Source: Halieaceae bacterium
Lineage (GTDB): Bacteria > Pseudomonadota > Gammaproteobacteria > Pseudomonadales > Halieaceae
Length of the DNA stretch: 14,195 bases
Reading direction: 5' to 3'
Assembly (NCBI GenBank): GCA_018666295.1
Contig: JABIZW010000055.1
Coordinates: forward strand, 1 to 14,195
Numbering within the stretch: the first letter of the stretch is position 1; the number at the start of each line of letters is the position of its first letter. A model generated the notes under the pieces. It searched no databases. It was not told the origin of the DNA and worked only from the letters and a program-made list of their open reading frames with translations. Positions 1 to 8,352 of this stretch are shown here, in pieces. The position numbers and the translations under genes are program-made.

Positions 1-888
1 ATTGCAGAAGCGACAGGTGCACGACTCATTTCAGAAACGTTTTTTACGCGTCAGTCACGCGGCGCCGGACGGGTTGAGACCGAGCGGTTGCCGTATTTCG
101 GTGAAATGGCCGCGGAACACCTGCAAAATCTCGACACACTGGTTTTTGTGGGTACAAAGCCCCCTGTGTCCTTTTTCGCCTACCCCGAAAAGCCCGGCTG
201 GCTCTCCCCTGATACTGCCAATTTAGTCAGGTTAGGCGATCCGGGCGTCGACACGATCGACGCACTCAAGCGCTTAGCTGATGCCCTGGGAGCCTCGCCG
301 CAGGTGAGCCGCGTTGCTCAGCGCGTGGAGCATGAACTCGCGCAAGGGCCTATCAACGCTGTCGAACTTGGTAAGGTCATTGCTAATCGACTGCCTGAGG
401 GCGCCATTGTCTCGGATGAAGGCGCCACCAATGGATTGGGGGCCTTCCTTTTGACCAATAATGCGGCGCCGCATGACTGGTTGACCCTGACCGGCGGCGC
501 TATCGGACAAGGGTTACCCCTTGCTCTTGGGGCCGCTGTCGCCTGCCCCAACCGAAAAGTACTGGCACTCGAAGCTGATGGCTCTGCCATGTACACTGTT
601 CAATCTCTTTGGACAATGGTCAGAGAGAACCTCGACGTGACGGTTCTCATCCTTAACAACGGCTCCTACGCCATCTTGAACATCGAGCTCGCGCGAGTGG
701 GAGTGGAAAGTCCGGGCCCCACTGCCCTGTCCTTACTTGACCTCACCAACCCAGCGATTCAGTGGACCGATATTGCCCGCGGAATGGGGATGGCAGCTCA
801 GCGAGTGGAGACTGTAGCCGAACTGGATACGGCAATGGCAAACGCCATGTCAGAGCCTGGTCCTCGTCTCATTGAGGTCTTGCTCTAA
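1..888 (+). CDS. Thiamine-diphosphate-dependent enzyme, acetolactate synthase large-subunit family (5' partial)
   Basis: The reading frame is open from base 1 to the TAA at 886-888, leaving 295 C-terminal residues; the N-terminal pyrimidine-binding domain with the catalytic glutamate lies outside the window. Visible parts are the end of the central domain (about residues 1-100) and the C-terminal pyrophosphate-binding domain (about 115-295). The ThDP/Mg2+ motif is present as E-A-D-G-S (191-195), followed after the usual spacing by N-N at 219-220. Around it the sequence has the family's glycine-rich GAIGQGLPLALGAA and LDVTVLILNN segments. Family members are cytoplasmic and act on 2-oxo acids, as carboligases or decarboxylases. 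The first motif residue is Ala rather than the usual Gly of GDG, which suggests one of the acetolactate-synthase-like side branches rather than the biosynthetic IlvB/IlvG enzymes. No small-subunit gene follows. The exact reaction cannot be assigned; family membership is secure. Confidence 0.88.
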   Translation: MAEATGARLISETFFTRQSRGAGRVETERLPYFGEMAAEHLQNLDTLVFVGTKPPVSFFAYPEKPGWLSPDTANLVRLGDPGVDTIDALKRLADALGASPQVSRVAQRVEHELAQGPINAVELGKVIANRLPEGAIVSDEGATNGLGAFLLTNNAAPHDWLTLTGGAIGQGLPLALGAAVACPNRKVLALEADGSAMYTVQSLWTMVRENLDVTVLILNNGSYAILNIELARVGVESPGPTALSLLDLTNPAIQWTDIARGMGMAAQRVETVAELDTAMANAMSEPGPRLIEVLL

Positions 889-975
889 GCCGCCGTCTGA
901 GCTTTGTCGATATCGTCATACAACGACGGATAAAAAATCAGGGATCACCAAACACTTACAGGCTACACTAGTGAC

Positions 976-2091
976 ATGAAATTATCTGGTTATCCATCGC
1001 CCACTGCTATCACCAGCCTCATCATCTTGGGGGCACTACTCACCGCTTGCTCGGAAACGGCGGAAGATACTGAACGTGGGGGCCGAGGTTCTTGGGGCGC
1101 GCGTGAGCTGCCCGTCGTCACAGCACCCGTGGAACGCGCGCCACTGATAGACGCCATTAAGTCCGTGGGCACCGCGCGCGCTCAGCAAAGTGTGACGCTT
1201 TTCCCCGAAAGCGCAGGCGTTGTGACATTTGCTAAGTTAGCGCCCGATGCCTTCGTAGCGCAGGGGGAGGTGCTACTTGCACTCGATGACCGCGATGAAG
1301 CCCTTGCCGTAAGGCAGGCACAGATTGAACTCTCAGAGTCAAAGCGCGTGTTGGATCGCTACAACTCGCTGAACGCGACGGAAGCCAACATCTCACAAAG
1401 CACGATTGATACCGCACAAAGCAACGTTGACTTGTCTGAGATAAGGCTGTCGCAGGCGAAGGTTGAACTCTCTCGGCGCTCGGTCAAGGCCCCTTTCTCT
1501 GGGCGTATCGGCATTACCGATGTGGAAATCGGCGACAGAGTAAACACCACCACGGTAGTCACCACGCTGGATGACCGAAGAGTCTTGCTCGTCGACTTCA
1601 CGGTCCCCGAGAGTTTTATTGGCAGAGTTGTAACGAACCTCAAAGTCCAAGCGCGGCAATGGGAGTCACCCGATGACTCTACGGAGGGTACCGTCGTCGC
1701 GGTCGACTCACGTGTCGACGCCTCCACACGGGCGTTCAGAGCAAGAGCTGCGATTGACAACATCGCGGACACGTTGCGCCCAGGTATGGCCTTTGAAATT
1801 GACGCGTCAATCGAGAAGGGAGACTATCTCAGTGTTCCTGAACTCTCCGTTCAGTGGGGTGCGGACGGTCCTTATGTTTGGTCGACACTCGACAATCGCG
1901 CGCAGCGCGCGCAAGTTGAAATGATTCGACGGGGCAACGGCCGGATGCTGATTCGAGGTGAGATCGCCGAGGGCGACCGCGTCATTATTGAGGGCATACA
2001 GAGTGTTCGCCCCGGCATGAAGGTCAAAGACATCAACGTGACGCAAGAAACCGCTAAGACTCCAGACATCGATAATGCAGACCGGGGTTAA
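976..2091 (+). CDS. RND efflux pump periplasmic adaptor (membrane fusion protein), lipoprotein
   Basis: This 371-residue protein belongs to the HlyD/AcrA membrane-fusion family, which links an inner-membrane RND permease to an outer-membrane channel. The N-terminus is a lipoprotein signal: a hydrophobic stretch at 11-24 ends in the lipobox L-T-A-C with Cys25 as the lipidated residue, followed by a polar linker. After it come the first half of the lipoyl/barrel-sandwich domain (about 75-105, AQGEVLLALDD), an alpha-helical hairpin (about 106-165), the second lipoyl half (A-P-F-S-G-R-I-G near 172-179), then beta-barrel and membrane-proximal domains. The length is normal for the family. The ATG at 976 has only a weak ribosome site upstream but gives a complete signal peptide. 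The gene lies 18 bases upstream of the permease gene, so the two are almost certainly co-transcribed. Substrate specificity cannot be read from the sequence. Confidence 0.93.
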   Translation: MKLSGYPSPTAITSLIILGALLTACSETAEDTERGGRGSWGARELPVVTAPVERAPLIDAIKSVGTARAQQSVTLFPESAGVVTFAKLAPDAFVAQGEVLLALDDRDEALAVRQAQIELSESKRVLDRYNSLNATEANISQSTIDTAQSNVDLSEIRLSQAKVELSRRSVKAPFSGRIGITDVEIGDRVNTTTVVTTLDDRRVLLVDFTVPESFIGRVVTNLKVQARQWESPDDSTEGTVVAVDSRVDASTRAFRARAAIDNIADTLRPGMAFEIDASIEKGDYLSVPELSVQWGADGPYVWSTLDNRAQRAQVEMIRRGNGRMLIRGEIAEGDRVIIEGIQSVRPGMKVKDINVTQETAKTPDIDNADRG

Positions 2092-2109
2092 CTCTTCTGA
2101 CAACGTACA

Positions 2110-5100
2110 ATGAAAGCAGCGCTTAATAACCTCGCCGGCGCCGGGCTGCCCGCTTTAGGGGTCAAACGCCCTTGGCTCGTGGCTGTGATGAACCTGCTGA
2201 TCGCTATTGCGGGCTTTGTTGCGATATTTGCCATCGAGGTTCGAGAGTTGCCCGATGTTGATCAGCCGGTTGTCAATGTCAGAGCCAACTTCCCAGGCGC
2301 CTCACCTGAGACAATGGACTCGGAAGTAACGCGGATCCTAGAGGGCGCCGTAGCCAGAGTCAGCGGTGTTAAAGAGGTCAACTCCAACAGCGAAGAGGGA
2401 AGCTCGCGAATTCGAGCCGTGTTTAATCCGAACGCTGACGTGGACCGCGCGGCGGCCGATGTGCGTGAAGCCGTCAGTCGGGTGCAACGACAACTGCCGG
2501 AAAACGTTGAGCAACTCGCCGTCTTTAAATCAGATGAAGATGCCGAAGAAATTATGCGAATCGCCGTACTTGCAGACGGTGTATCGGAGCAGGATCTCGC
2601 GACAATCGTTGAGCGAGACGTCGTCCCCGCATTTATTTCACTTCCAGGCGTGGCTGACGTACCCCTCTTTGGGTCACGACGCCAAATACTAAGAGTAGAG
2701 CTTGACCCGGGGCGGATGAGCACTTATGGACTGACGGTCACGGACATAAGAACAGTCTTATCGCAGGCGCCACTGGATGTCCCTGCGGGCAGCTTTAAAA
2801 CGAGTGATCAAACGTTGTTGGTGCGTGCGGACGCCGCAGTCGACTCCGAAGAGGACATTGGCAATCTACTGATCACCGACAAGATTCGACTTCGGGATGT
2901 CGCTCGCGTGGCCTACACACCCGACGACGCAACCTCAGTGGTACGTCTCAACGGACAGAAAGTTCTGGGAGTCGGTGTAGTCCGACAAGCAGGCTCTAAC
3001 ACTATTCAAATCTCGGAAGGCGCCCGCAAAGCGATTGCACAATTTAATACACAACGCGACGACATAAAGTTGCAAGTCATCTCTGACGAAGCGGTCTTCA
3101 TTAACGGCGCAGTATCCGAGGTCGTAAGAACCCTTGGCTTTGCTGTCATCATTGTCATTTTGACCATACGTCTGTTCTCCGGCAGCTGGCGATTCACCAT
3201 TGTCCCAGCGATTGCGATACCGATTTCACTGCTCGGCACCCTCGCCGCAAGTTGGGCTCTGGGATTTTCGATCAATATTTTGACCCTTCTGGCCCTCGTC
3301 CTTGCGACCGGACTGATTGTCGACGACGCCATAGTGGTACTTGAGAGCGTTCAACGTCGTCAGCAAAAAGGCGAAGGGGCCAGCGCGGCTGCCGTGTTAG
3401 GCACTCAGTCTGTTTTTTTTGCTGTCATTGCGACAACCATGGTGTTGGTCGCTGTTTTTGTTCCCATTGCATTTCTACCCGGCACCTCGGGCAGACTGTT
3501 TAGAGAATTCGGTCTTGTGCTGACGGTCGCCGTCGCAATTTCGTCATTTGTTGCACTGTCCCTCGTTCCTGCCTTGATGGCGCGCTTGGGGAAACCTGAA
3601 AATATTGGTCTTGAAGCAACGCAACCCAATCTTATTCAGCGGCTCTACAGTGCAGCGCTCCATACCGTTTTGAACTTTCCCTTTTTATCGATCGTCGTAT
3701 CTGTTGGCCTAGCGGTGGGCGCAGCGAGTGTTTACACGTCTCTGGACAGTGAACTCTTACCTACCGAGGACCGGGGTAAGCTCAATATGTTTGCGCGTGG
3801 ACCTGCCGGCGTCGGACTGCCCTACACGGAACGTCAGTCGGACCAGATTGAGGCTATTTTTCAGCCCTATCTTGAATCTGGTGTCATTGATCAGCTTTAC
3901 ACTGTCGCCGGGCGATGGGATCCAAACATTATTTATGTCGTGGGTACGCTCAAGCCATGGAACGAACGTGAGATCTCCCAGCAGGAGCTGGCCGCTGAGA
4001 TTCAGCCCGAACTGAACCAACTCCCCGGCGTCACGGCTCGAATTTACGGCAGCAACAGCTTGAATATTCGGGGCTCCTGGCGGGGTGGTATTCAGTTCGT
4101 TCTTCTGGGCAACGACTATGAGGAAATTTACGCCGCAGCCAGAGTTTATGCCGACGCCATTCGTGAACGACTCACCAGCGTCCAAAGCCCACGAATCGAC
4201 TACACGCCAACGCAAGCTCAGATCGCTATTCGTATCGACAGAGAGCGATTGGCCGACCTCAACGTCTCCATTAATGAGCTCGCTCAAACCTTACGCGTCA
4301 TGGTCGACGGCGTTCGAGTCATTGATCTGAACGGTCGCGATCAGTCTATACCAGTGGTCCTCAAAGCCGGTCAGAATCGAATTCAAGGTCCCAACGACCT
4401 GGTCAACCTGTTCGTTCGATCACAGGAGGGACAACTCATTCCACTCGCGTCGCTGGTTACCGTGGTCGAAGAAGGCGTCCCCGATGAACTTCGCCGGTTA
4501 TACCAGCGGCGCTCTATTAGCATCGATATGCAAACCGTGGAGGGCGTCGACTTACAAACCGCCGTCGACGACTTGACGGCATTAGCAAACGAGGTCGTGC
4601 CGTCTTCAATCACTGTCGTGCCAGAAGGTGAAGCCGCACGCCTTGGTGAGTCACAACGCGACTCCTTCTACGCCTACGGTCTAGCCTTACTCATTGTGTT
4701 CCTCGTTCTCGTTGCACAGTTTGAGAGCCTGACCTCGTCGCTTGTCATCATGACCATCGTACCCTTCGGATTAGCCGCCGCAATTTTTGCCCTATTTATT
4801 ACCGGCAATTCTTTAAACGTTTACTCGCAAGTCGGATTGGTAATGCTCATCGGGCTCATTGCAAAAAACGGCATCTTACTGGTTGAGTTTGCCGATCAGC
4901 GGCGCGACGCCGGCGCTTCGGTTCGGGATGCGATTGAAGATGCCGCCAATATTCGCTTACGACCCATTGCAATGACACTGATTTCGACGGTCCTTGGCGC
5001 CCTCCCCTTAATTCTCTCATCGGGTCCAGGTTCCGAGGCCAGGGAGGCCGTGGGTTGGGTCGTGTTTGGTGGTTTGGGGCTTACGGCCATCTTTACGCTA

Positions 5101-5205
5101 TTTTTGACACCGGTGATCTATCTCGTACTCGCTCGATTCTCAAAGCCTAGAGCTGATGCGCGCCTCAAACTCGAGCGAGAGCTAGGCGCCGCGACAGACC
5201 TGTAA
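2110..5205 (+). CDS. RND-family multidrug efflux permease (HAE1 type)
   Basis: This 1031-residue inner-membrane protein has the full length and duplicated architecture of AcrB/MexF-type proton-driven exporters. A transmembrane segment near residues 20-42 is followed by a large periplasmic porter domain, then a membrane block (about 335-500). A second half repeats the pattern, with a transmembrane segment near 522-545, periplasmic loop and a final block from about 855 to 1015. The proton-relay residues are intact: Asp405-Asp406 in G-L-I-V-D-D-A-I-V-V-L-E, and Lys919 in G-L-I-A-K-N-G-I-L-L-V-E-F. The start has no good Shine-Dalgarno sequence, consistent with translation coupled to the adaptor gene 18 bases upstream. 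No outer-membrane factor gene is next to it, so the pump probably borrows a TolC-like channel encoded elsewhere. The type of pump is certain; its cargo is unknown. Confidence 0.96.
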   Translation: MKAALNNLAGAGLPALGVKRPWLVAVMNLLIAIAGFVAIFAIEVRELPDVDQPVVNVRANFPGASPETMDSEVTRILEGAVARVSGVKEVNSNSEEGSSRIRAVFNPNADVDRAAADVREAVSRVQRQLPENVEQLAVFKSDEDAEEIMRIAVLADGVSEQDLATIVERDVVPAFISLPGVADVPLFGSRRQILRVELDPGRMSTYGLTVTDIRTVLSQAPLDVPAGSFKTSDQTLLVRADAAVDSEEDIGNLLITDKIRLRDVARVAYTPDDATSVVRLNGQKVLGVGVVRQAGSNTIQISEGARKAIAQFNTQRDDIKLQVISDEAVFINGAVSEVVRTLGFAVIIVILTIRLFSGSWRFTIVPAIAIPISLLGTLAASWALGFSINILTLLALVLATGLIVDDAIVVLESVQRRQQKGEGASAAAVLGTQSVFFAVIATTMVLVAVFVPIAFLPGTSGRLFREFGLVLTVAVAISSFVALSLVPALMARLGKPENIGLEATQPNLIQRLYSAALHTVLNFPFLSIVVSVGLAVGAASVYTSLDSELLPTEDRGKLNMFARGPAGVGLPYTERQSDQIEAIFQPYLESGVIDQLYTVAGRWDPNIIYVVGTLKPWNEREISQQELAAEIQPELNQLPGVTARIYGSNSLNIRGSWRGGIQFVLLGNDYEEIYAAARVYADAIRERLTSVQSPRIDYTPTQAQIAIRIDRERLADLNVSINELAQTLRVMVDGVRVIDLNGRDQSIPVVLKAGQNRIQGPNDLVNLFVRSQEGQLIPLASLVTVVEEGVPDELRRLYQRRSISIDMQTVEGVDLQTAVDDLTALANEVVPSSITVVPEGEAARLGESQRDSFYAYGLALLIVFLVLVAQFESLTSSLVIMTIVPFGLAAAIFALFITGNSLNVYSQVGLVMLIGLIAKNGILLVEFADQRRDAGASVRDAIEDAANIRLRPIAMTLISTVLGALPLILSSGPGSEAREAVGWVVFGGLGLTAIFTLFLTPVIYLVLARFSKPRADARLKLERELGAATDL

Positions 5206-5347
5206 ACCCGAACGACGACCGAGCTCGCCTTTACGCTTTCGTGGGTAATAGGCATGAATGGCGTGCGCAATACCGCGGTTATTTCTTCTTCATTTTTGCA
5301 CTATTTGTGCGACCATTAATGGGTAAATTCAATAGAGGCCCCTGCTC
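5206..5347 (+). promoter_or_regulatory. Intergenic region likely carrying the promoter of the first Mo hydroxylase operon
   Basis: This gap of 142 bases separates the RND permease from the first iron-sulfur subunit gene and should carry that operon's promoter. A convincing -35/-10 pair was not found by eye. It does hold a perfect 8-base palindrome, ACCGCGGT at 5272-5279, flanked by partly symmetrical AT-rich arms (AAT before, TATT after), which could be a regulator site. GCAC/GTGC short arms flank TATTT at 5298-5310. No hairpin followed by a T-run is seen after the permease stop. Confidence 0.3.
5334..5338 (+). promoter_or_regulatory. Ribosome binding site supporting a GTG start
   Basis: AGAGG lies 9 bases before the GTG at 5348-5350. 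It supports this non-ATG codon as the true start; the protein begins directly with the beta-strand expected of a 2Fe-2S ferredoxin-like domain. Confidence 0.7.
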
Positions 5348-5854
5348 GTGGCAAACATTAAAATCAATGGTAACGACCATTCATTAGACGGCTTAGATCC
5401 CACTATGCCACTCCTGTGGGCACTGCGTGACCACGCCGGGATACAGGGCGTTAAGTACGGGTGTGGCGTTGGCCAATGTGGTGCCTGCACGGTGTGGATC
5501 GACGGTATCGCGACACGGTCATGTCTGCTGCCGGTCGCCGCGTTGGACGGACAGACCGTCACGACAATCGAAGGACTTGCAACAAACGCCCTTCATCCCG
5601 TTCAGCGAGCCTGGATTGAGCATGATGTGGCACAGTGCGGCTACTGCCAAGCCGGTCAGATCATGTCCGCGGCTGCACTGCTTGAGAAGAATCCAAGTCC
5701 AACTGATGACGAAATTGACAGCGCCATGAGAGGTAATATCTGTCGCTGTGGGACCTATGTGCGAATTAAGTCAGCCATTAAAACGGCCAGTGCGTCGATG
5801 GTGGCCAGCGCCCTCTTCTATGATGCGACGAGTACAGAGGAGACACCGGTATGA
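5348..5854 (+). CDS. [2Fe-2S] subunit of an isoquinoline 1-oxidoreductase-type Mo hydroxylase (IorA-like), copy 1
   Basis: This 168-residue electron-transfer subunit carries the two iron-sulfur domains typical of small subunits of the xanthine oxidase family. The plant-ferredoxin-like domain has Cys39, Cys44, Cys47 and Cys59 (G-C-G-V-G-Q-C-G-A-C). The helical domain has Cys97, Cys100, Cys132 and Cys134 (Q-C-G-Y-C-Q and N-I-C-R-C-G), so all eight ligands are present. Electrons from the molybdenum centre of the partner should pass through these clusters to an external acceptor. It has no signal peptide; its partner has a Tat signal, so the folded complex is presumably exported together. Start is GTG at 5348 with AGAGG 9 bases upstream. 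The stop overlaps the next start as ATGA (5851-5854), indicating translational coupling. The natural substrate is unknown, so the name indicates family only. Confidence 0.94.
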   Translation: MANIKINGNDHSLDGLDPTMPLLWALRDHAGIQGVKYGCGVGQCGACTVWIDGIATRSCLLPVAALDGQTVTTIEGLATNALHPVQRAWIEHDVAQCGYCQAGQIMSAAALLEKNPSPTDDEIDSAMRGNICRCGTYVRIKSAIKTASASMVASALFYDATSTEETPV

Positions 5855-8061
5855 GTCACGACAATAAAACACTCAACAACCCGGACCGGCGCGACTTCTT
5901 AAAAGTATCGCTGGGCCTGGCCCTCACATCGACCGGCGGTGTATCCGTAATGTCTCTTGCCGCCGCAGAAGCATCGGGAACACTGAACGCCTATGTGCAG
6001 ATTAATGCCGATGGCAGTATCACCATCTATGCCCCAAACCCCGAAGTGGGGCAAGGCGTGAATACGTCGCTACCCATGATCGTGGCTGAAGAACTCGACG
6101 CCAACTGGGATGAGGTCGTTTGCGAAGCGGCGCCCATCGCGCAACATTACGGCATGCAGTTTGCCGGAGGCTCGCTGTCAACGCCCATGCGGTGGGATGA
6201 ACTCCGAAAAGTGGGTGCCACTGCGCGTACGATGCTAGTCCAGGCGGCGGCGCAGGAATGGGGGGTCTCTCAAGACGCACTAAGTACTCGCTCATCCATG
6301 GTCCTGCACGCGCCCACAGGACGGGCGACACACTACAAGAACTTGGTGAGTCGGGCATCCTTACTCGCAGTCCCGGCCGAAGGCTCGGTCGTACTTAAAA
6401 CACCAGACCAATATCAGTTACTGGGTAATCGCGTTGTGAATGCCTCTGCTGAGCACATTGCGACAGGTCAACCCATCTTTGGAATCGACGCCAAGACGCC
6501 GGGCATGGTTTACGCCAGCTTCGTGAAATGTCCAGCCATTGGTGGGGTCGCAAAGTCGGCTAATCTTGACGAGATCAAAGCGCTACCTGGAATTATCGAC
6601 GCGTTTCTTATCGAAGGCACACCCGGACCCTACAACTTTGATATCCGAGAGTCTTACACGACCCAGTCGGGTGTCGCTATTGTTGCGAAAGACACGTGGT
6701 CGACCTTCAAAGCGCGCGCGTCACTCGACGTTGATTGGGACCTTTCCGCCGCCTCTAAAGACAATACGCGAGACATTGAAGCACAGGCGCTTAAAGCACT
6801 GGCCGAGGGCAAAGTCGACGAGGAGATTGAACGTGTTGGCAATGTCGACGACGCCTTCGCCAACGCGGCGATTACGGCTGACGCCACCTACACAACAGAT
6901 TTCGTGTCCCACGCGCAGCTTGAACCACAAGGGGTTTTAGTTTCGGCGGCAACCGGCAAGGTTGAGGTTTGGACAAGTAGCCAAACACCCGTCTTTATTA
7001 CCGCGAACCTTGCGAAGCTCCTTAGCGTCAGCCCCAAAGAAATTACGGTCCATCAGGTAAGAGGGGGCGGCGGTTTTGGGCGGCGGTTGTCTAATGAATA
7101 CGTGTTTGAAGCCGCTCTAATTTCCCGCAAGGTCGGTGCGCCGGTAAAGCTGCAGTGGAAACGCGAAGATGACATGGCGTTTGACTACTTCAGAGCGCCC
7201 ACGTATTACCGACTGCAAGGCGCAGTGGCTCAGGACGGGCAGTTGACGGGCTGGAAAAACTTACTTGCCGCCGCATCAGCCGATGGTAAAAAAGCGAATT
7301 ATGGTGCCAGTTACCGCCCCTTCGACTTCCCTGGAAAAGTCATCAAGAACGTCTTAATTGAACAGAGCTTTGTACCCTCGCAAACGCCCACAGGCGCGTG
7401 GCGAGCACCTATTTCCAACGTCTATGCCTTTGCAGAGCAAAGCTTTATTGCCGAACTTGCTCATGCGACCGGGCAAGACCATGAGGCATTTTTACTGAAT
7501 GCCATTGGTCACCAAGGACATATTCAAGAAGATGATCCCGCCAGTCTCAACACAACACGCGCTCACGCCGTGATAAAAGCCGCAACGCGTGCGGCGGGTT
7601 GGGGTCGAGAACTCAAAGAAGGTCGAGGGCTGGGACTGGCCTTCTTTTTGAGTCATGCAGGCCACATTGCGGAGGTCGCCGAGGTCAGCGTTGAAGGCAA
7701 AAGCATTACCGTTCACGACGTCTGGGTGGCAGCAGACGTAGGGCAGGTGATCAATCAATCAGGCTTGGAAAATCAACTGCAAGGTTCTGTTATCGATGGA
7801 CTGAGCACTCTGGCGGCGCAGAGTATTTCCGTGGTCAACGGCGCAGTTGTGGAAAGTAACTTCGACAAGTACCCGTTACTGCGGATGCCTCAAAGCCCCA
7901 GGGTGCATGTCGACGTCCTGAACTCAGGTTACTCGCCCACGGGCGCTGGGGAACCGGCATTACCGCCGCTGGCACCTGCGGTCTGCAATGCGGTCTTTAA
8001 CGCCTGTGGTCAGCGTATACGGTCTCTCCCCATCAGCAAGGAAGGCTTTACGGTTGTCTAA
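5851..8061 (+). CDS. Molybdopterin-binding subunit of an isoquinoline 1-oxidoreductase-type Mo hydroxylase (IorB-like), copy 1
   Basis: This 736-residue catalytic subunit belongs to the xanthine dehydrogenase/aldehyde oxidase family; such enzymes hydroxylate N-heterocycles or oxidise aldehydes with water as oxygen source. A twin-arginine signal (R13-R14 in D-R-R-D-F-L-K, then a hydrophobic stretch to about residue 38) predicts Tat export to the periplasm. Cofactor-binding motifs include E-V-G-Q-G (66-70), the glycine-rich G405-G408-F-G-R-R segment, and the C-terminal G-A-G-E with Glu701 at the position of the catalytic base. The start follows GAGGAG (5837-5842) with 8-base spacing and overlaps the iron-sulfur subunit stop. 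Compared with the paralog at 8402-10678 it lacks roughly 35 residues between the A-P at 94-95 and the G-G-S at 106-108. The cofactor is probably molybdopterin cytosine dinucleotide, inferred from the MocA-type gene nearby. Substrate unknown. Confidence 0.94.
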   Translation: MSHDNKTLNNPDRRDFLKVSLGLALTSTGGVSVMSLAAAEASGTLNAYVQINADGSITIYAPNPEVGQGVNTSLPMIVAEELDANWDEVVCEAAPIAQHYGMQFAGGSLSTPMRWDELRKVGATARTMLVQAAAQEWGVSQDALSTRSSMVLHAPTGRATHYKNLVSRASLLAVPAEGSVVLKTPDQYQLLGNRVVNASAEHIATGQPIFGIDAKTPGMVYASFVKCPAIGGVAKSANLDEIKALPGIIDAFLIEGTPGPYNFDIRESYTTQSGVAIVAKDTWSTFKARASLDVDWDLSAASKDNTRDIEAQALKALAEGKVDEEIERVGNVDDAFANAAITADATYTTDFVSHAQLEPQGVLVSAATGKVEVWTSSQTPVFITANLAKLLSVSPKEITVHQVRGGGGFGRRLSNEYVFEAALISRKVGAPVKLQWKREDDMAFDYFRAPTYYRLQGAVAQDGQLTGWKNLLAAASADGKKANYGASYRPFDFPGKVIKNVLIEQSFVPSQTPTGAWRAPISNVYAFAEQSFIAELAHATGQDHEAFLLNAIGHQGHIQEDDPASLNTTRAHAVIKAATRAAGWGRELKEGRGLGLAFFLSHAGHIAEVAEVSVEGKSITVHDVWVAADVGQVINQSGLENQLQGSVIDGLSTLAAQSISVVNGAVVESNFDKYPLLRMPQSPRVHVDVLNSGYSPTGAGEPALPPLAPAVCNAVFNACGQRIRSLPISKEGFTVV

Positions 8062-8121
8062 AGAGAGTGCGGCGCGCGAGACCTACAACAATCTGGAATC
8101 AGAACGGTTTGGAGCCCGGTG

Positions 8122-8340
8122 ATGCTTGAGTCCTTTTGGGGGGTCATTTTGGTCATTGTACTGATCATCTGGAGTCGGAATATCGGCAAACGTAGAAAGG
8201 TGCTCGAAAAAAAAATGGAGTCCTGGAGCATTGATAAGCTGCGTGCCTATGCCGACGAAGCCGACAAAAAGCGCTCACAACACAACCGCGAAATGGCCCG
8301 AAACATTGCCACCCGCAAGGCGTTCGAGCAGTCGCGCTAG
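8122..8340 (+). CDS. Small single-pass membrane protein of unknown function
   Basis: I do not recognise a family. The 72-residue product begins with one hydrophobic helix (about residues 5-19, rich in V, I and L, with Trp at both ends). An arginine/lysine cluster (R-N-I-G-K-R-R-K) follows directly, then a highly charged tail likely to be helical and possibly coiled coil (about 25-70). By the positive-inside rule the tail should be cytoplasmic. The ATG at 8122 is chosen because GGAG (8111-8114) lies 7 bases upstream; the in-frame GTG at 8119 would be too close. It sits 60 bases after the first hydroxylase operon on the same strand and may be co-transcribed with it, ending just before the convergent terminator hairpin. 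That it is a real gene rests on the ribosome site, the coherent protein composition and the fit in the gap. Confidence 0.7.
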   Translation: MLESFWGVILVIVLIIWSRNIGKRRKVLEKKMESWSIDKLRAYADEADKKRSQHNREMARNIATRKAFEQSR

Positions 8341-8352
8341 TCAGCTAAAATG

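Noticed and set aside
911..932. Imperfect hairpin (7 paired bases with a bulged G) between the ThDP enzyme and the RND adaptor
   Set aside because: It is followed by A residues, not T, on the plus strand, so it is not a terminator for the upstream gene. It is too weak to call an operator without comparison.
2262..2723. Open frame of 153 codons on the minus strand inside the RND permease
   Set aside because: Its low-complexity Ser/Thr/Arg-rich composition is expected of a shadow frame, and it overlaps conserved permease sequence.
3757..4287. Open frame of 176 codons on the minus strand inside the RND permease
   Set aside because: It lies wholly antisense to a gene with intact family motifs, has no ribosome site or recognisable domain, and is typical of antisense frames in GC-rich genes.
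5220..5227. Palindrome CGAGCTCG just after the RND permease stop
   Set aside because: It has no loop and no following T-run, so it cannot be called a terminator. Short GC-rich palindromes are common in this window.
8119..8121. GTG as start of the small membrane protein
   Set aside because: It would leave only 4 bases to the GGAG ribosome site, while the next codon, ATG at 8122, has the normal 7.
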